From: Phoronis australis
Lineage: Eukaryota > Phoronida > Phoronidae
Direction: 5' to 3'
Length of the DNA: 64,000 nucleotides
Assembly: GCA_002633005.1 (NCBI GenBank)
Contig: NMRA01000800.1
Coordinates: 38,041-102,040, forward strand
Part shown: positions 22,000 to 34,144 of the stretch, piece after piece
Layout of the letters: each line of letters opens with the position of its first letter
Position numbering within the stretch: the stretch's first letter is position 1
Notes under the pieces: model-generated
Databases searched by the model: none
What the model was told of the DNA's origin: nothing
What the model saw: only the letters and a program-made list of their open reading frames with translations
Translations under genes and position numbers: made by a program

Positions 22000-23580
22000 G
22001 ATGAATTCAGTCAATTTGAATTTCAACTACAACAACAACCCCTGCATACCTCGGTTCCATCTCCATCTTCACACCAATTCAGGTTTTCAGTACATTCTCT
22101 AATTTTGACTGAATTTGGTTGTGAGTTTGAGTTCAGAAAACATTCTTGTTCTCTGCCTCATCCTCGGCCCTGTCCAGGAACACCAAAAAGACAGCTGGTA
22201 GAGATCACCGAGGACCCCTTTTATCATGAATCGTCGGAGTAATTTCTCGCTGTTGCTAAAGTGAGTTACGCCAGTGATCATCGTTTCTGTGCTGGGATAT
22301 TGAGCAATGTATAGGGTCTGGAGCGGGGACGTTAAAATTTCAGGAACTGCACTATCTACGGATGTGAATACCGACATTTGAATTGCACTTATCTGATATA
22401 TCTACAAAGGAAGTTTGATTTAATGTTAGTCTTACAAAGTTGTTAGGTGTCCTAACTGTGGTGTTGAACTGACCCAGAAAATGTAGCTCAAAATAGCACC
22501 TACAATGCTGATACAGCTGCGGTGTTAGGGACATATGCTCACTTGTCATGACATGTAAAACCTATTTACTCAGCTGTTTTCTAATGAAAAAACTGCTGGA
22601 CTTGAAGTTGATAGGCCTAACATAGACAGTAACAATCGTGTTAATGACATGTAATTAGGAACGCTACCCCACTGCATGGAAAAACAAAACACATGGTACA
22701 ATACCAAAAACGTGGTTCTCAAAGTTGGCACCATATAGGGCTTAATGGGTTATCACTGATATTTATTCGTTGAACATTTTTCTTCATGTAAATTACGCCA
22801 TCCTGCTGAACTAGAAAGTGAGTGATACATCCTTGATAAAAAAACTTAAAAATGATACCACAAGAGGGAGCAGCTCACTAGACGGAGGTGCACAGGTACG
22901 AAGGAGCACTGCTTAAAAAGTTTTCTAATAAGGCGAAACTGATCCATAAAACGTTAATTGCAACTCTTGTCGGCATTCTACAGAACTCACTGATGTGCCT
23001 GCAAACCATGGTAAGAATCGTGCCGAAGGCTGCATTAGAAATGCCTCAATTTGAGATTTTTTAATCATTTTCTATTCCGTTCGGGTAGTCTTCCCAACAA
23101 TTTTCAGCCCACAATTAAAGACTGTTGTTGTTAAAAGGACCAATTCCATTCTTGAAAGCCTCGGCGACTGTCCTCGTTTTTAGAAATGGCTCATACAGGT
23201 AAAAATCAGAACGAAAGATGAGTTGTGAATGACTAAAACGATTAGTTCGTATTTGACGTCTTTTCTAAACACGCGACATTAAATTTTCGACAAATGCACT
23301 TGTGCTTTCTATAAAGATCATCATTGAATAAGAAATATCAGAGAACCCCATTAAAAGAGACAGCTTTGAAGTTACATTTAGAATATTCTCTTATTAATTG
23401 AAGTTGCCATGTTAAACTATTAATGTAACCAGCTTGTGTTATGAGGTTAGTGATGAACCACATGTGCACGTTAATCAACATGGTCCTAAAACTGTTTGTT
23501 TACCAAACATAATCAATCAACTTTTTATTTCAGTACTTAGACCTCCGTCCCGTATACAAGTATGAAAGTAGGAAATACAA
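22000..23580. other. Intron sequence, nothing recognised
   Basis: Intron between the two WSC exons. Only short frames without domain signatures. Confidence 0.4.
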
Positions 23581-23589
23581 GCGTAATTA

Positions 23590-24440
23590 AAAAGTGGTCG
23601 ACATAATAAAGACTTTAAACTTAACTAATCACAAAAAACTGAAACGAGCTAAGTTCCAAACGTTGCAAGACTTCATCAAATAAATGAAGTGATCACCATC
23701 AAAGTTATTACTAGTAAGACAAGTATCAAACTTTCTCCTAAGATCTTCATATACTGGACACTCTAGTGAAACCCGTTTTATATCCACAACAGTGTCAGAA
23801 CACACAGAGCAGAAACGCTGACATCTAGGTATACCCACGTGTCTGCCAGTTTCGATTTTTGTTTATGATTTGAACATCTAAAACGTGCAAGAGCTGTGAT
23901 AAAATATTTTTTGTCTAGACATCTTGCATATTCTTCTAGAATGAGTCTATTTATAAACAATTTATACTAAAATATAACATTTCATCCAGCCATTGCTGCT
24001 CATTTATGTTTTTACATCTTTGTTTGAATTCGTCTAAAAACAATTCTTCGTTACCAACTACTTGACTGACCCAAAAAATACCAAACCAAGCCCTGAAAAT
24101 TAGGTTTTTAACGCGGAGATCTCAGCTTTCGTGATTTCTTTCTGCAAAGCCATTCTGAGGCAATTTCAACAATTTCAAACAATATTTAATAATCCTAGTA
24201 ATCCTCTTTGACACCATTGTAAACCTGCCTAGCTCATTCCTACCACGAATTTACCAAATTTATTTTGAATAATCTCGACATTTGGTTAGCGTCAAAACCT
24301 GACAATTCCGAACCATACATACAATAGGGCACATTTTAGTATCAAACAGTTGTAACCAAACATTTACAGCAACACATTTGTATAGTGACATGTACTTTTT
24401 CAACAAAAACAAGACTTTTCCAGCCTCATCTGCTGAATCT
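23590..24440 (-). mobile_element. Non-LTR retroelement, C-terminal fragment (family E)
   Basis: The minus-strand frames (broken) run through a thumb-like region (KCVAVNVWLQLFDTKM, then a WFGIFWVSQVVGNEELFLDE-type stretch). They end in a cysteine-rich tail: RCQRFCSVCSDTV, then LECPVYEDLRRKF. That C-x2-C ... C tail is typical of the end of ORF2 in many non-LTR elements. Frameshifts show it is dead. The endonuclease part of what may be the same element lies at 26400-25840, across a tandem repeat array. Confidence 0.6.
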
Positions 24441-24639
24441 GACTGTGATATTTGTAACTAACCTCATCAATGATTTGTTCTCTGTTAATGAACCATTTTT
24501 CATAATTACGTAAGTATCCTCCTTAAATACACTAGATCGCGCAAAACATACAACCCATCCAAAAACAGGAACGTGCCATAGTTCATAAAAATCTGTCAAG
24601 GAACTTCTTAGAAACAAAAGAAAACAGAATAAAATGAAA

Positions 24640-25740
24640 TTGCCACTAGTGGGCACAGTGTCCGTTGGATCCGCCTGAAAGTCGTCGTCGTCGTCTGTTG
24701 TTATCTTCATATAAATACACTTACTAAATTTAGTAAAGATCCTGCAGTGGGAGAAAAACAAAACTACCACTAGGAGGCGCCACAGTGGTCAGTCATCATC
24801 ATCAAAGTTCGTCTTCACAATGAGAACATATATGCTAATTTTCAAATGATTTGGTTGATACAGGGGTAGACACGAAAAACAAGATTTGAAAACAGCAAAA
24901 ATGGCCACTAGGTGGCGCAAAATACCTTGATTCCATCCAAAAACAGAAAGATAGCGTCATAAAACCAATAAAGGTCTATATTTAAAATTTTATGAAAATC
25001 TGTCGAGGACCTTTGAAGATACAGAGTTAAACGTAAAAAACTAAAATTGCCACTAGGGGGCACAGCAGTAGTCAGATAGATCTGTCCGAAAGTCGTCGTC
25101 ATCCGTTTGTTAACATCATATAAATATACTTACTAAATTTCGTAAAGATCCTGATAACGGTTTACGAGATACAGACATAGGCGCAAAAAAACTGCCACTA
25201 GGAGGCGCCACAGTAGTCGAAATCGTCGGAAAATCATCGTCAACTCAACTGGACTCTTCATAGTAAGCACATACATGTACATGCCAATTTTCACAATCAT
25301 CCTTTGAGCAGTTTGGTTGATAGAGGCCTTGGGCACAAAAACAGACTCAAAAACAGTAAATATGGCCACTAGGTGGCGTAAACTATGTCGAATCCACCCG
25401 AAAACGGGAGGATAGCGTCATCTCACTAATAGTTGCCTTCCTATCAAATTTCATGAAAATCCGTTCAGGACTTTTGAAGCGTAAAAAACTAAAATTGCCA
25501 CTAGGGGGCTCACCGGTATTTGAATGCGTCCGAAAGTTCGCTCATGCCGTCCCATTTATGAATGGAACATTTGTGCCAAATTTCATGAACGTACAGTATG
25601 TCAAAGGGTTTTGGAGATAGAGCACCGGACGGACGGATGGACGGACAGAGATGACGGCATAATGCGTCCACATATAAATATGTGGGCGAATAAAAATAGT
25701 CTTCATTTTCTCCAACATTGTTGGTGAAGACACCCTTAAA
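24640..25740. repeat. Tandem array with seven CTCF-like motifs
   Basis: Diverged ~125-170-bp units. Each carries a phrase of the type TTTCATGAAAATC(C/T)GT and a core CCACTAG(G/T)(A/T/G)GGC. Cores lie at 24643, 24767, 24905, 25050, 25195, 25366 and 25498. The array ends in GGACGGACGGATGGACGGAC near 25625. The core fits the animal CTCF consensus (CCASYAGRKGGC type). Binding is an inference. Related repeats occur widely in invertebrate genomes, so the array may be a repeat family rather than a regulatory element. Confidence 0.65.
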
Positions 25741-25839
25741 ACTTTCGAACCAATCAATAGCCGTAATTGCTTCCTTGGCTTCAGCAGAAACCGAAACTTC
25801 TTTATATTGCTGTCTTTTGAAGCTAAAGGAAGATCTTTA

Positions 25840-26400
25840 GTTAAAAATATGGAAAATATCTTTCTCCGAGCACACATCGATTTGAAATCTTTACGTTTAT
25901 CTCCATAAATTTGTAAAGAAGCATTGCTGTCATCCCTCCGAATAAATGTCAGACATTATTTAGTTTCCTTGTTCATTTCTCCAGTCTTCGTCAAACTACT
26001 TGTTTTTTAAGTCTTTTGTGTTGGATTTGAGCCATCCCGGCACTTTTCCCACAATATCTTTTGTGTCACACAAAACACTGACTGCTTCCGTGACTCCGTC
26101 CTTTATCTAATAAGCGTGAAATTCACCGACAGTGTTAATTTTGGGTTGAACAATTCTACGAAATTATTCTTGTTACAATTTTCCATATGAAGGGTAAGTA
26201 GTCGAATCAACTCTTTCACCAACGCAAAGATGTGAAACGTCAGTAATGAAAGACTCGTTGCATAATAAGCAGTTGACAACACTACAACCCTGGCTAGCGA
26301 AGCATGCGAACCTATCGATATATTTATAATCGTCAACTCTTCCATTCACAATACGTAACTGAGTATTTTTACACAAATACAAAAGTTATCGTCCAAAATC
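25840..26400 (-). mobile_element. Non-LTR retroelement, APE endonuclease fragment (family E)
   Basis: Overlapping minus-strand frames give NTQLRIVNGRVDD, then FACFASQGCSVVNCLLCNES, then VSHLCVGERVDS. This is the C-terminal part of an apurinic-like endonuclease (the N-GR ... SVVDY ... SDH region), here without an intact SDH. Broken by frameshifts. It lies in the same orientation as, and in order with, the C-terminal fragment at 24440-23590. Confidence 0.55.
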
Positions 26401-26828
26401 GTTACATTCTCTATCTTGTGAAAATCTAGGAATACAATGAAGCACACACATAACGACGGTTTTATTTCTTGGTTCCTTGGTGGCTCACTGATAAAAAACT
26501 GAAACAGTCAGGCAGTTAAGCATGGGCGGCGCAGCACTGAAAAAGCCCCCAGCCCCCTATGGTGCGCTACCCATGTCAAGTCAGTTGAGTGTCGAGCTAC
26601 TGTTAAAGGTATAGTTGAGTTACGCACACCAGTGAAAACAATACTCAAGGTTATGTAGGGCCCTATGAAATGGGCAAATTTGGCTAACTTCGGAACATCA
26701 TGTCTCAGGTCAGGTCACGCTTGGCTGTTTAACGGACTTTTGAGTCAAAAACCGGTTAAGTATCCTTTTTAGGTCACGGACTTGTAGGCTTGCAATCACC
26801 AGTGGCCACATGACCTGTCTCTTTTTAG

Positions 26829-27110
26829 CACATCAAGACAAAACCCATAAGTGCTGGCAGGACGAAAGTTGGCGTCGAATGGGTGCGGAGATTGATGTTG
26901 AACAAGTCACGCTTCCAAAGTGTCGCTACGCATGCGGCAATCTCGGATTTACCTTTGCTGTGTTGGAAAACGGCAACGAATGCAGGTGTTCAGCGAATCC
27001 ATTCGTAAATGAGTTAAAAAACATAAAAGAGTGCAGCAAAAAATGCGGTCCTACAAATGAAAATTGTGGAGGATTTTGGAAAGGTTACGTGATATACTCA
27101 GAAAGACTCA
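26829..27110 (+). CDS. Mosaic gene: WSC domain 2
   Basis: Acceptor TGTCTCTTTTTAG, phase-1 entry, 282 bp (94 codons), donor A|GTAAGTC, phase-1 exit. Eight cysteines in WSC order: HKCWQDES, PKCRYACGNLGF, NECRCSANPF, KECSKKCG and ENCGGFWKGY. It also has the FTFAVLENGNECRC segment typical of the domain centre. Joining WSC1 (…C) to this exon (CA…) gives Pro and keeps the frame. The upstream ATG in the same frame lies in the intron. Confidence 0.9.
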
Positions 27111-27420
27111 GTAAGTCATTGTTATGGTTTAAATTTTCCTTTCTCTCTACAACATCAACGTGTCTCTACCACATTTAACGGGTATAAAACCACCATTTGT
27201 TTGGTCGAAAAGTGACAGTAATGTCACCATCAATAGATCTTCTCTTATAACACTCCTAAAAAATAAGAAAACGAACGTAATGGGGCTATTCGGAGAATTT
27301 TCCTCGTGGTGTCGCATCTGTACTAGTGGTGATTGAATTGCGCATGCGTCACGGTCTGCATGTAAACAGCTGGTAAAAAGACGGAATTATTATCAAAATA
27401 CGTCGTCGCGCTAAGCCGTT

Positions 27421-27609
27421 TTATTGCTGTTTTCCGTGGTGCAAGTCTTTGACAGGTGGTCACAGTTTCCCAAAAGCCCGAAAGTTACTACATTTGTGGA
27501 GAATTGCGGTCAAAAGGGTCAACCAACTGACAAAAAGTGTTTGGATGCCGAAGCCCGGTGTGTGCTCTTTGCATTTCTATTGGGAGAGTATATACTGTAA
27601 CATTACTTG
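27421..27609 (+). CDS. THAP-like zinc-finger exon
   Basis: The frame shows CCFPWC, then GHSFPKARKLLHLW, then GVCSLHF. The layout is C-x(3-4)-C, 40 residues, C-x2-H, with the internal Trp expected for a THAP finger. It ends at donor G|GTAAGT (27610). An open segment after an acceptor at 28269 (GERKRLKPAPWPSVLPL, stop near 28348) is in a different phase. Joining the two gives an immediate stop, so the pair is not proven. THAP fingers are common in P-element, Kolobok and other transposases. It is probably a mobile-element fragment inside a host intron. Confidence 0.5.
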
Positions 27610-29394
27610 GTAAGTTTTTACGAACCATTTTCTATCGACATCGTTCGGTGATGTTATCCTTACCACTTACCCCACTGAATAACGGGTTTATAGAGTGGAA
27701 CTAAGTGTTTCTTTTCGGAAACTCACCCGGGACTCGGATGCCCGATGGGCTAGCAGCACATATTCACATATTGTCCTTTGTGGGAGTGTGCCCAACATAA
27801 GAAGTGTATGGTACGTGACGCTCAGAAGTCAAGGGTGACTTTTTCACGGCAGTTTCTCTTCAAAACTATGCTATATCCAATAAAATTGTCTAGATGAGTG
27901 AGTTTCCTTATTTTATAACGGACCCCACCGCCAGGACTACCAGATTAGCTACAGAATTAACATGAATGAGCTATTCACTAAATGTCGTAACATTGCATTG
28001 GAATAAAAATTGACACCTAGATTGAATTTCACTTATTGAGATCAGAAGTACATTTTAGGTGTCATGAAAAATACACATTGTTAAATCACTTTTAGCGTGT
28101 TTCGCATATTTTAATTCGGATCTTTAATAAGATTAGGGTACAAAGATTATTAGTTTCTACATAAAAACATGAAGATCAAACGTGAACTATGTTCTGCCTT
28201 ACATAAGTAGTTTTGTCTTATGGTTTCTTTTATAATTTGCTAATATTTCTCTGACTATTCTTTTACAGGTGAGAGAAAACGACTGAAACCAGCCCCTTGG
28301 CCATCTGTTTTACCTTTGGACAAAGTGAAAGCAATCATTCAGCAATAACTTTAGGAAATTGAAAATAATTCAGAAATTAGGCCCTTAATATGCCTAATTA
28401 TGGACTCCGTTGCATTGGGAAAATTACAATTGTTGTTTCTTTGTATGTATGTGGTTGTTCAGTTTGCCATTTTGTCTTTAAATACACTGATATTTTTTTT
28501 TCTCGATTCCTGTGCGTAGCAGATTCTTATTCAGCTAGCTACAATTGAAAACATACTTTTCTTGCATGTGGAACTTTTGTTTATAGGCAAAAAAACACAA
28601 AACTTAAAATTATTCAAAGGCCTTAAGAAAGCTCTAAAAATAATTACACACACAAACAAATCAAATGAAAACAAAAGGAAAACTTCATTTTGATCGCTGC
28701 ACATTTCTATATGTCAACAGGAAAAAAACAGGAAAATGACAATTCGCATTGAAATAACTAAGGTAATGGAACAGAATGCAGAGACAGAGAGTTTTAACTG
28801 TCAAATGCAGATGTTTATCCCTAAAGTGACAAAAATATTCCGAATGACAGGCACATTCGTGGGTTGCGCTAACACGATTTTTGACATCTAAGTTAAGGAG
28901 TAACAACTGAAATGCCGGCATGATTTTTTGGAACTTGCAACTGGTGGCATTGTATCCTGGCATTGTTTCACACATCGGTAGGCTCTGTCTTTTTGATCGT
29001 GGACTTGCTGTGCAGTCTGGCAGTGGACATTCCTGAGAATATAATGAACTGGAATGAGCATTTTAAATTCAATAGAGCTCAACTACATGATTACACCGCA
29101 ACGCATACATGTGCATAACCACCTATTAAAGTTACCTGTAGGAATGCAAAATTTGATTGTCCCTGATAAATATAATAAGGCTATCTCTACACATAACTTT
29201 TCGATTTGCCGGTAGTAATAGAATGACTTCTTAATCCTTAAGGTGAAAAGAAACAGTTTTGAAAAGTCTTCACCAGGTGACTTTACCTTGAGTGTTCTCG
29301 TTGCCGAGAGGCGCACTTGGTATCAGACGTGCGTACAGTCATTGATGTACCTCGGTTGTGATAAGTTCGGTCGTCGTTTGCTTTTTTACGTCTC

Positions 29395-29770
29395 AGTCAA
29401 CATGCCACACTGTTGCTACGTACCAGGATGTACTCATTATGGCCCAAAGCTTGTAAGTAGTCCTGCTGCAATGTTGAGTAGTGGGAGTGAATACAGGTCC
29501 AGTCAGTGAAGAGTACAGTTCGTCGTTCAATGAACAGATCGGTGATCCAAACTTTGATAAGTTTATTGTGGACTTGTCTAAAGTATTGGAGCTATTTAGA
29601 AGGTGCCAGGTGTCACACGGCGGGTGCAAGCAGTTTGTGTGCTCAGGTCACTATCCAGTGGGAGTGCGTCGCGATACACTCGGGCAAGTGGGACAGTTGT
29701 TCTTCTGTCCGTGAGACGATAATGAGTACATCCCGGTACGCAGCAACAGTGTTCATGTTGATTGACTAGT
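29395..29770. repeat. Inverted copies of a THAP-start-like sequence
   Basis: The plus-strand frame at 29402 starts MPHCCYVPGCTHYG. The same DNA, diverged, lies inverted at about 29765-29716 and encodes HCCCVPGCTHY. CC-VPGC-T is how many THAP fingers begin. The rest of a finger (Trp, C-x2-H) is not evident in either arm. It may be the inverted termini of an element or two THAP pseudo-exons head to head. Confidence 0.45.
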
Positions 29771-30243
29771 AAACAATAGCAACCGACGACCAAACTTATC
29801 ACATCCGAGAGAGAACAATGACTGACTCGGCGGCTCTCACAATCATATTATATGAAAATAAATTGGCGCGAAAAGTTTGCCTCCCAAAACGTCACTTCCG
29901 GAGTTGAGAACGAATAATTAATTAAATTACGAAAAGGTGTAATGAAGTGGAAAATATGTCTGGGATAACCAAAGAATCTTATTTTTGCTAAAAAAGACAT
30001 GAAAAGTTTTGCCTTTGCCTTTAAGTCTTAGTTAACGTCTAGCCAAAGTGACGTGCTCCCCTTAAAATACATGACAATATCTCACGTAATCTCACGCAAA
30101 AGTCTTGCCTTTAAGAGAGGGAGACTGGTAAACCAAACATGTTTTCAAGCATTAACAAACTTCTGTTCTCCAATAGTCTAAAACAAGAACCGGTAAGGAA
30201 GACGTTGGGACTTGTTCTAGATGTCGTCTTTTTGTCTCCTTAG

Positions 30244-30369
30244 AGCTTGCACCATGCAAGAATGGAATAGATGTCTTTGAATGCGGGGGGGTATGTGTGA
30301 CGATGGCATCTCTGTGCGACCATGACAGAAACTGTCCCCGCGCCCAAGACGAAGACAACAGTATGTGTG
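30244..30369 (+). CDS. Mosaic gene: LDL-receptor class A domain 1
   Basis: Acceptor TTTGTCTCCTTAG, phase-1 entry, 126 bp (42 codons), donor G|GTAAGT, phase-1 exit. Six cysteines in LDLa spacing: LAPCKNG, FECGGVCVTM, SLCDHDRNCPRAQDE and SMC. The Asp/Glu residues of CDHDRNCPRAQDE supply the usual calcium cage. LDLa modules mediate ligand binding on the cell surface. Joining WSC2 (…A) to this exon (AG…) gives Lys in frame. Confidence 0.88.
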
Positions 30370-31480
30370 GTAAGTAAACGTTGGCGAAATGATCCCTCCA
30401 AATTTTATTTTATTTTAAGTAGTTTAAAGACGTAGCTGCACGTTTATTAGGTTACTTAAAGTATGTTAATCGAAGCCATCAGTACATAAAAGGACACCAG
30501 GAAACATCATGGTACCATAATTCCGTATGAATGCAGACACACAACTCTATCGGGATCAAAGCTACGCTTTATCTTTGTTTTCCACGGCATCTTTCTATCA
30601 TATGTATAAGTCGTTGACGCAATATTGTGGTGACTCGGTAGGCCGATATATATGGAGCTGTTCTGTACTTGGCGGGAGATGCGATTTGATTGACAGCCCC
30701 GTAACCTTTGACCTCGGATAAGTAGTAAACAAATATCCAGGTGGTTGGTTGCGTGGTTCCAAGGCGCACCCCGGGCAACCAGCGATCGGGAACGCCCGGA
30801 AAGCGATCGAGAACGAGACCCTGCACCAAAAATTGCAGACGACAATGATGTAAATGGTGAGTTTAAGTGTCATTTTCTTCTTAAATAGAGGTTACTTTGG
30901 TACAAATGGGACACACAGAAAAGCGTTATGGATATGAAATAATACTTGGCTTTGCTTATTTTTTAAAATAAAGTGCCCAGAAAGCAATGGCTTACAGTAA
31001 AATGCCTTGCGCCTCGTAAAATCAACAGTTTGTACTTGTTACTAGCAATTCCAGGGTTCTTGAGTAGAGACGTGTGATGTTTATAGTTTAATCGTCCCTC
31101 GTGACACATTTGTTAGATATAATTTGTGAAACAATTCAAGATATTTACCAATGCAAGCAGGACCTTGTGAGAGACGGCGATCAAGAACCCAAAAAGCGAT
31201 CTGGAACGCACATTTATTTCTCTGCATTGGCTTGAATAGTCGTTCAAGGTACGGTATAAATAATTTTAGAATAATACGGACCCTAAATTAGTTGTTGGGC
31301 TGATTATCAATTATATTTTATCTTTTTTCGTGATTTCTTTGTGAGATTTAGCTTAACAAACCTATATAACTGAATGCGTTTGATTTTTTCAGTTGAACTG
31401 TAGCCACACGAAGAGTCCTGCAGGGTGTTAACCTCCACGCATTTAAAAAATAGTACCAGTGCTTCATGTCATAAAGAAGT

Positions 31481-31546
31481 GTGTGTGTGTGTGTTTGTGT
31501 GTGTATGTGTGTGTGTGCGTGTGTGTGTGTGTGTGTGCGTGNNNNN

Positions 31547-31595
<49 letters not shown>
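31481..31595. repeat. (TG)n microsatellite with assembly gap
   Basis: A TG run interrupted by Ns at 31542-31546. The true length is unknown. Confidence 0.95.
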
Positions 31596-31596
<1 letters not shown>

Positions 31597-31634
31597 GTGG
31601 AGCTTCGTTCAGGAACTAAGAAATCGACTTAGTA

Positions 31635-31700
31635 CGACCACATGGCAATAAAACACAGTGAGACTAACGACCACATGGCAATAAAACACAGTGAGACTAC
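31635..31700. repeat. 33-bp tandem duplication
   Basis: CGACCACATGGCAATAAAAC and the following 13 bases occur twice in direct succession (31635-31667 and 31668-31700), next to the TG tract. Confidence 0.9.
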
Positions 31701-32820
31701 AGCAAGCAAGACCTTCACCAGCCCTGTGATTGACGCGTTGCATGGGTCAAAAGTGTTTTACTGATAAAAGAAAACACAACATGAACCAAGTCGATTCAGT
31801 GTCCTATCTGTGATCAGTGATTAACGGAAAGAGTAAGCCTGACGAGGCACATTTCGTCACAGCACGAGGACACTCTTTTTGTGGTGAATGTGGCATGTGA
31901 TGCAAACGGTATGCCTCCTACAGGCATAAGAAGGCGAAACGTAACGAACGAAACCATTAAATCCAGTGGTGAAGGTTGTTAAGTCACCATAGTTTATTCA
32001 GATTTACAGTTTATGGTTGGTAGTTGTCTGGTGTGACAGTATCTTAACGTTTTGTTTTGAACCTTTTTACCTCAAGTTGCTTTCTATGTGTTTGTGTTAT
32101 TTCAACAGCACCTTTAACAGAACCAGTGTCTTTATGTAGTGTTTAAGTAGATTTAAATGGCCATACTAAATGTCATTGGGCAATACTTACATACAATTGT
32201 TCTGACCAATTAGTATTTTAAAAGAAAATGTATGTCTATGATTATTGAAGAAATTATTTTCATATTGTTGTTGATTTCCTGTGAGTGGCTTATACTGTCA
32301 ATCAGTCCGAAATACATTGTCTATGATTCAGTAATGATTTAGTCTAATACATTTCATTTGCTGTTACAATTTTGCAAGAAGATTCGACATTCGCTTTCAT
32401 CTGATGCAAAAATCTGTTTAAGCTGGCTGACACGCCACATGGAACAACTCCTGGGCGAGTCTTCAGTTTAGAGCCCCTTGTTCCCAGTGGTTTCCTCTAA
32501 AAGTAGATGTCTTTATTTTAAAACCCTGGTAGGGTATACCTTCACATCGTGGGTAACATAGTCGTTGAAGCTCGCCTGACAATAACAGTGAACTTGTTCC
32601 CTGACATGAAAACAAATTCATTTGTAAAAATATCAATAACTAAAATAATATGCTTGATGTACATGTAGTGCTCATGGCGATTTAATGTTCATATGCTATG
32701 CTATTGTTAAATTTTGATACGAAAGTAACAAAGTAATGAAGCAAATGTGATTAATTCTTTGCTCTACACTTACTTTGTAACCTTTTTCACGTTTTATAAG
32801 TAAAAAGTTCATTATTGTTC
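31701..32820. other. Intron sequence, nothing recognised
   Basis: Large intron between the two LDLa exons. No domain-bearing frame was found between the 33-bp duplication and the GATCGC repeats. Confidence 0.4.
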
Positions 32821-34144
32821 GACGCATCACGATGCGTTCTCGATAGCCTAAACAAACACAAATTTGCGTTCCCGATCGCTTATATTTGCGTTCGCGATCG
32901 CATCTTTCAACAGAAAAGAGTAAAAAAATCCGAGATTCTGAAAAAACTACAAAAAACAAGCGTTGCGTTATATTTTCACAAGTCATTTCTTCATAACTTC
33001 ATGGTCAATTTATTGATTTAGTTCCAAAAATAAATGTAAAGCACCTTCGGCTCATGCGATGCCTCGGTCAACCTAACTTTTCTCCAATAATTAGATGACT
33101 CTAGCCTAAACCTCTACCTGTCCTTGCTCAATGTATTACGCCAAGAACTCATGTCTCTGTTTTCACATTGGAAGTAAAAGCAACGAAAATTCATCAAATT
33201 TACTCACCTTGCCTGGCTTCGGTTCTCGCGCTAAATTTCGTTCTCGATCGCCTTCCGGGCGCTCTCGATTGCCTTCCGGGCGCTCTCGATCGCGGGTTGG
33301 CCGGGTGCGGTGGTTCTGCTAAGTCTTTTTAAAAACTGCTGGACCTTTGATTGGCGCATTTGCTACAAAGAGGGACAAGATAAAATTTGGCAGGCAAATG
33401 AAACGAAAGATTTTACTGTACTGTAATATCTATGCTTACATACAGTAAGCCGTTAACTTGACGGTGTTTCTGTTCGTACCTATTTCTGGTGACGTTTCGA
33501 GCCGTTGCCAAGAACAACGGGATAGATGCAGGTATACTTATTGACATGCCTGACAACGTGATGGTGTTGAAATGGAAATTTTCATAGCTGAGGTGCATGA
33601 ATGCATTGTCAATATCGTTTGCCGTCGTTACGACAAAGGGTTTAGACACTCTGGGTAATACACGTAATATGTTTTTGCATGCAAATTTTACTTCCCCTGC
33701 AATATACACACCATTCGGCTTGTAAGTGTGGCACATCACGGTTGCTTAATTTTTGTTTTTTCTCTGTAGTATGAGTACTTGTTTTTTCACTGTTCCTTCT
33801 CTTTATTTTGTTGAATTAACTTCTTCCAGAATCCAACAGATATACAAGTTGTACTTAGTTGTGTAAGAATTTAATCTTGCTTTTTGAGAATATGGATTGG
33901 CAAGGTTTTGAATGGAAAGATCACATCCTTTATTTTACATTTGGCTTTTTATAACTTACTGATAAGGCCAGGTTGGTACGGTGGTTTTCAGGGGAGTGAC
34001 ATACATCCAGTGTATCTGTGATGTACTTTCTTGTTGATTTGTCGTATTATTTTGTAGGTGTTGTAATGTTGTAGGTGTGCGTGTGTGGTGAATGGGTGTG
34101 TATACTAAATGGTCGATTATAACTTAGATTACTGTAGAAGCAGC

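Larger units (their letters stand above)
30730..33310. repeat. Inverted GCGATCGAGAACG-rich repeats
   Basis: At 30770-30820 the plus strand reads AGCGATCGGGAACGCCCGGA followed by AAGCGATCGAGAACGAGAC. At 33228-33300 the same runs inverted: CGTTCTCGATCGCCTTCCGG, repeated, then GCGGGTTGGCCGGGTGCG. Related GCGTTC-GATCGC units lie at 32830-32900, and partial ones near 31180. The outer arms are ~2.4 kb apart and could be the ends of a DNA element that now contains a TG repeat and gap. Confidence 0.45.

Noticed and set aside
24640-25515. CRISPR-like array from regularly spaced conserved cores
   Set aside because: Units are diverged along their whole length, spacing varies, and the DNA is animal; it is a tandem repeat.
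27421-28348. Two-exon THAP gene with terminal exon at 28269
   Set aside because: Joining at the visible donor and acceptor gives an immediate stop, so the second segment is not supported as its partner.
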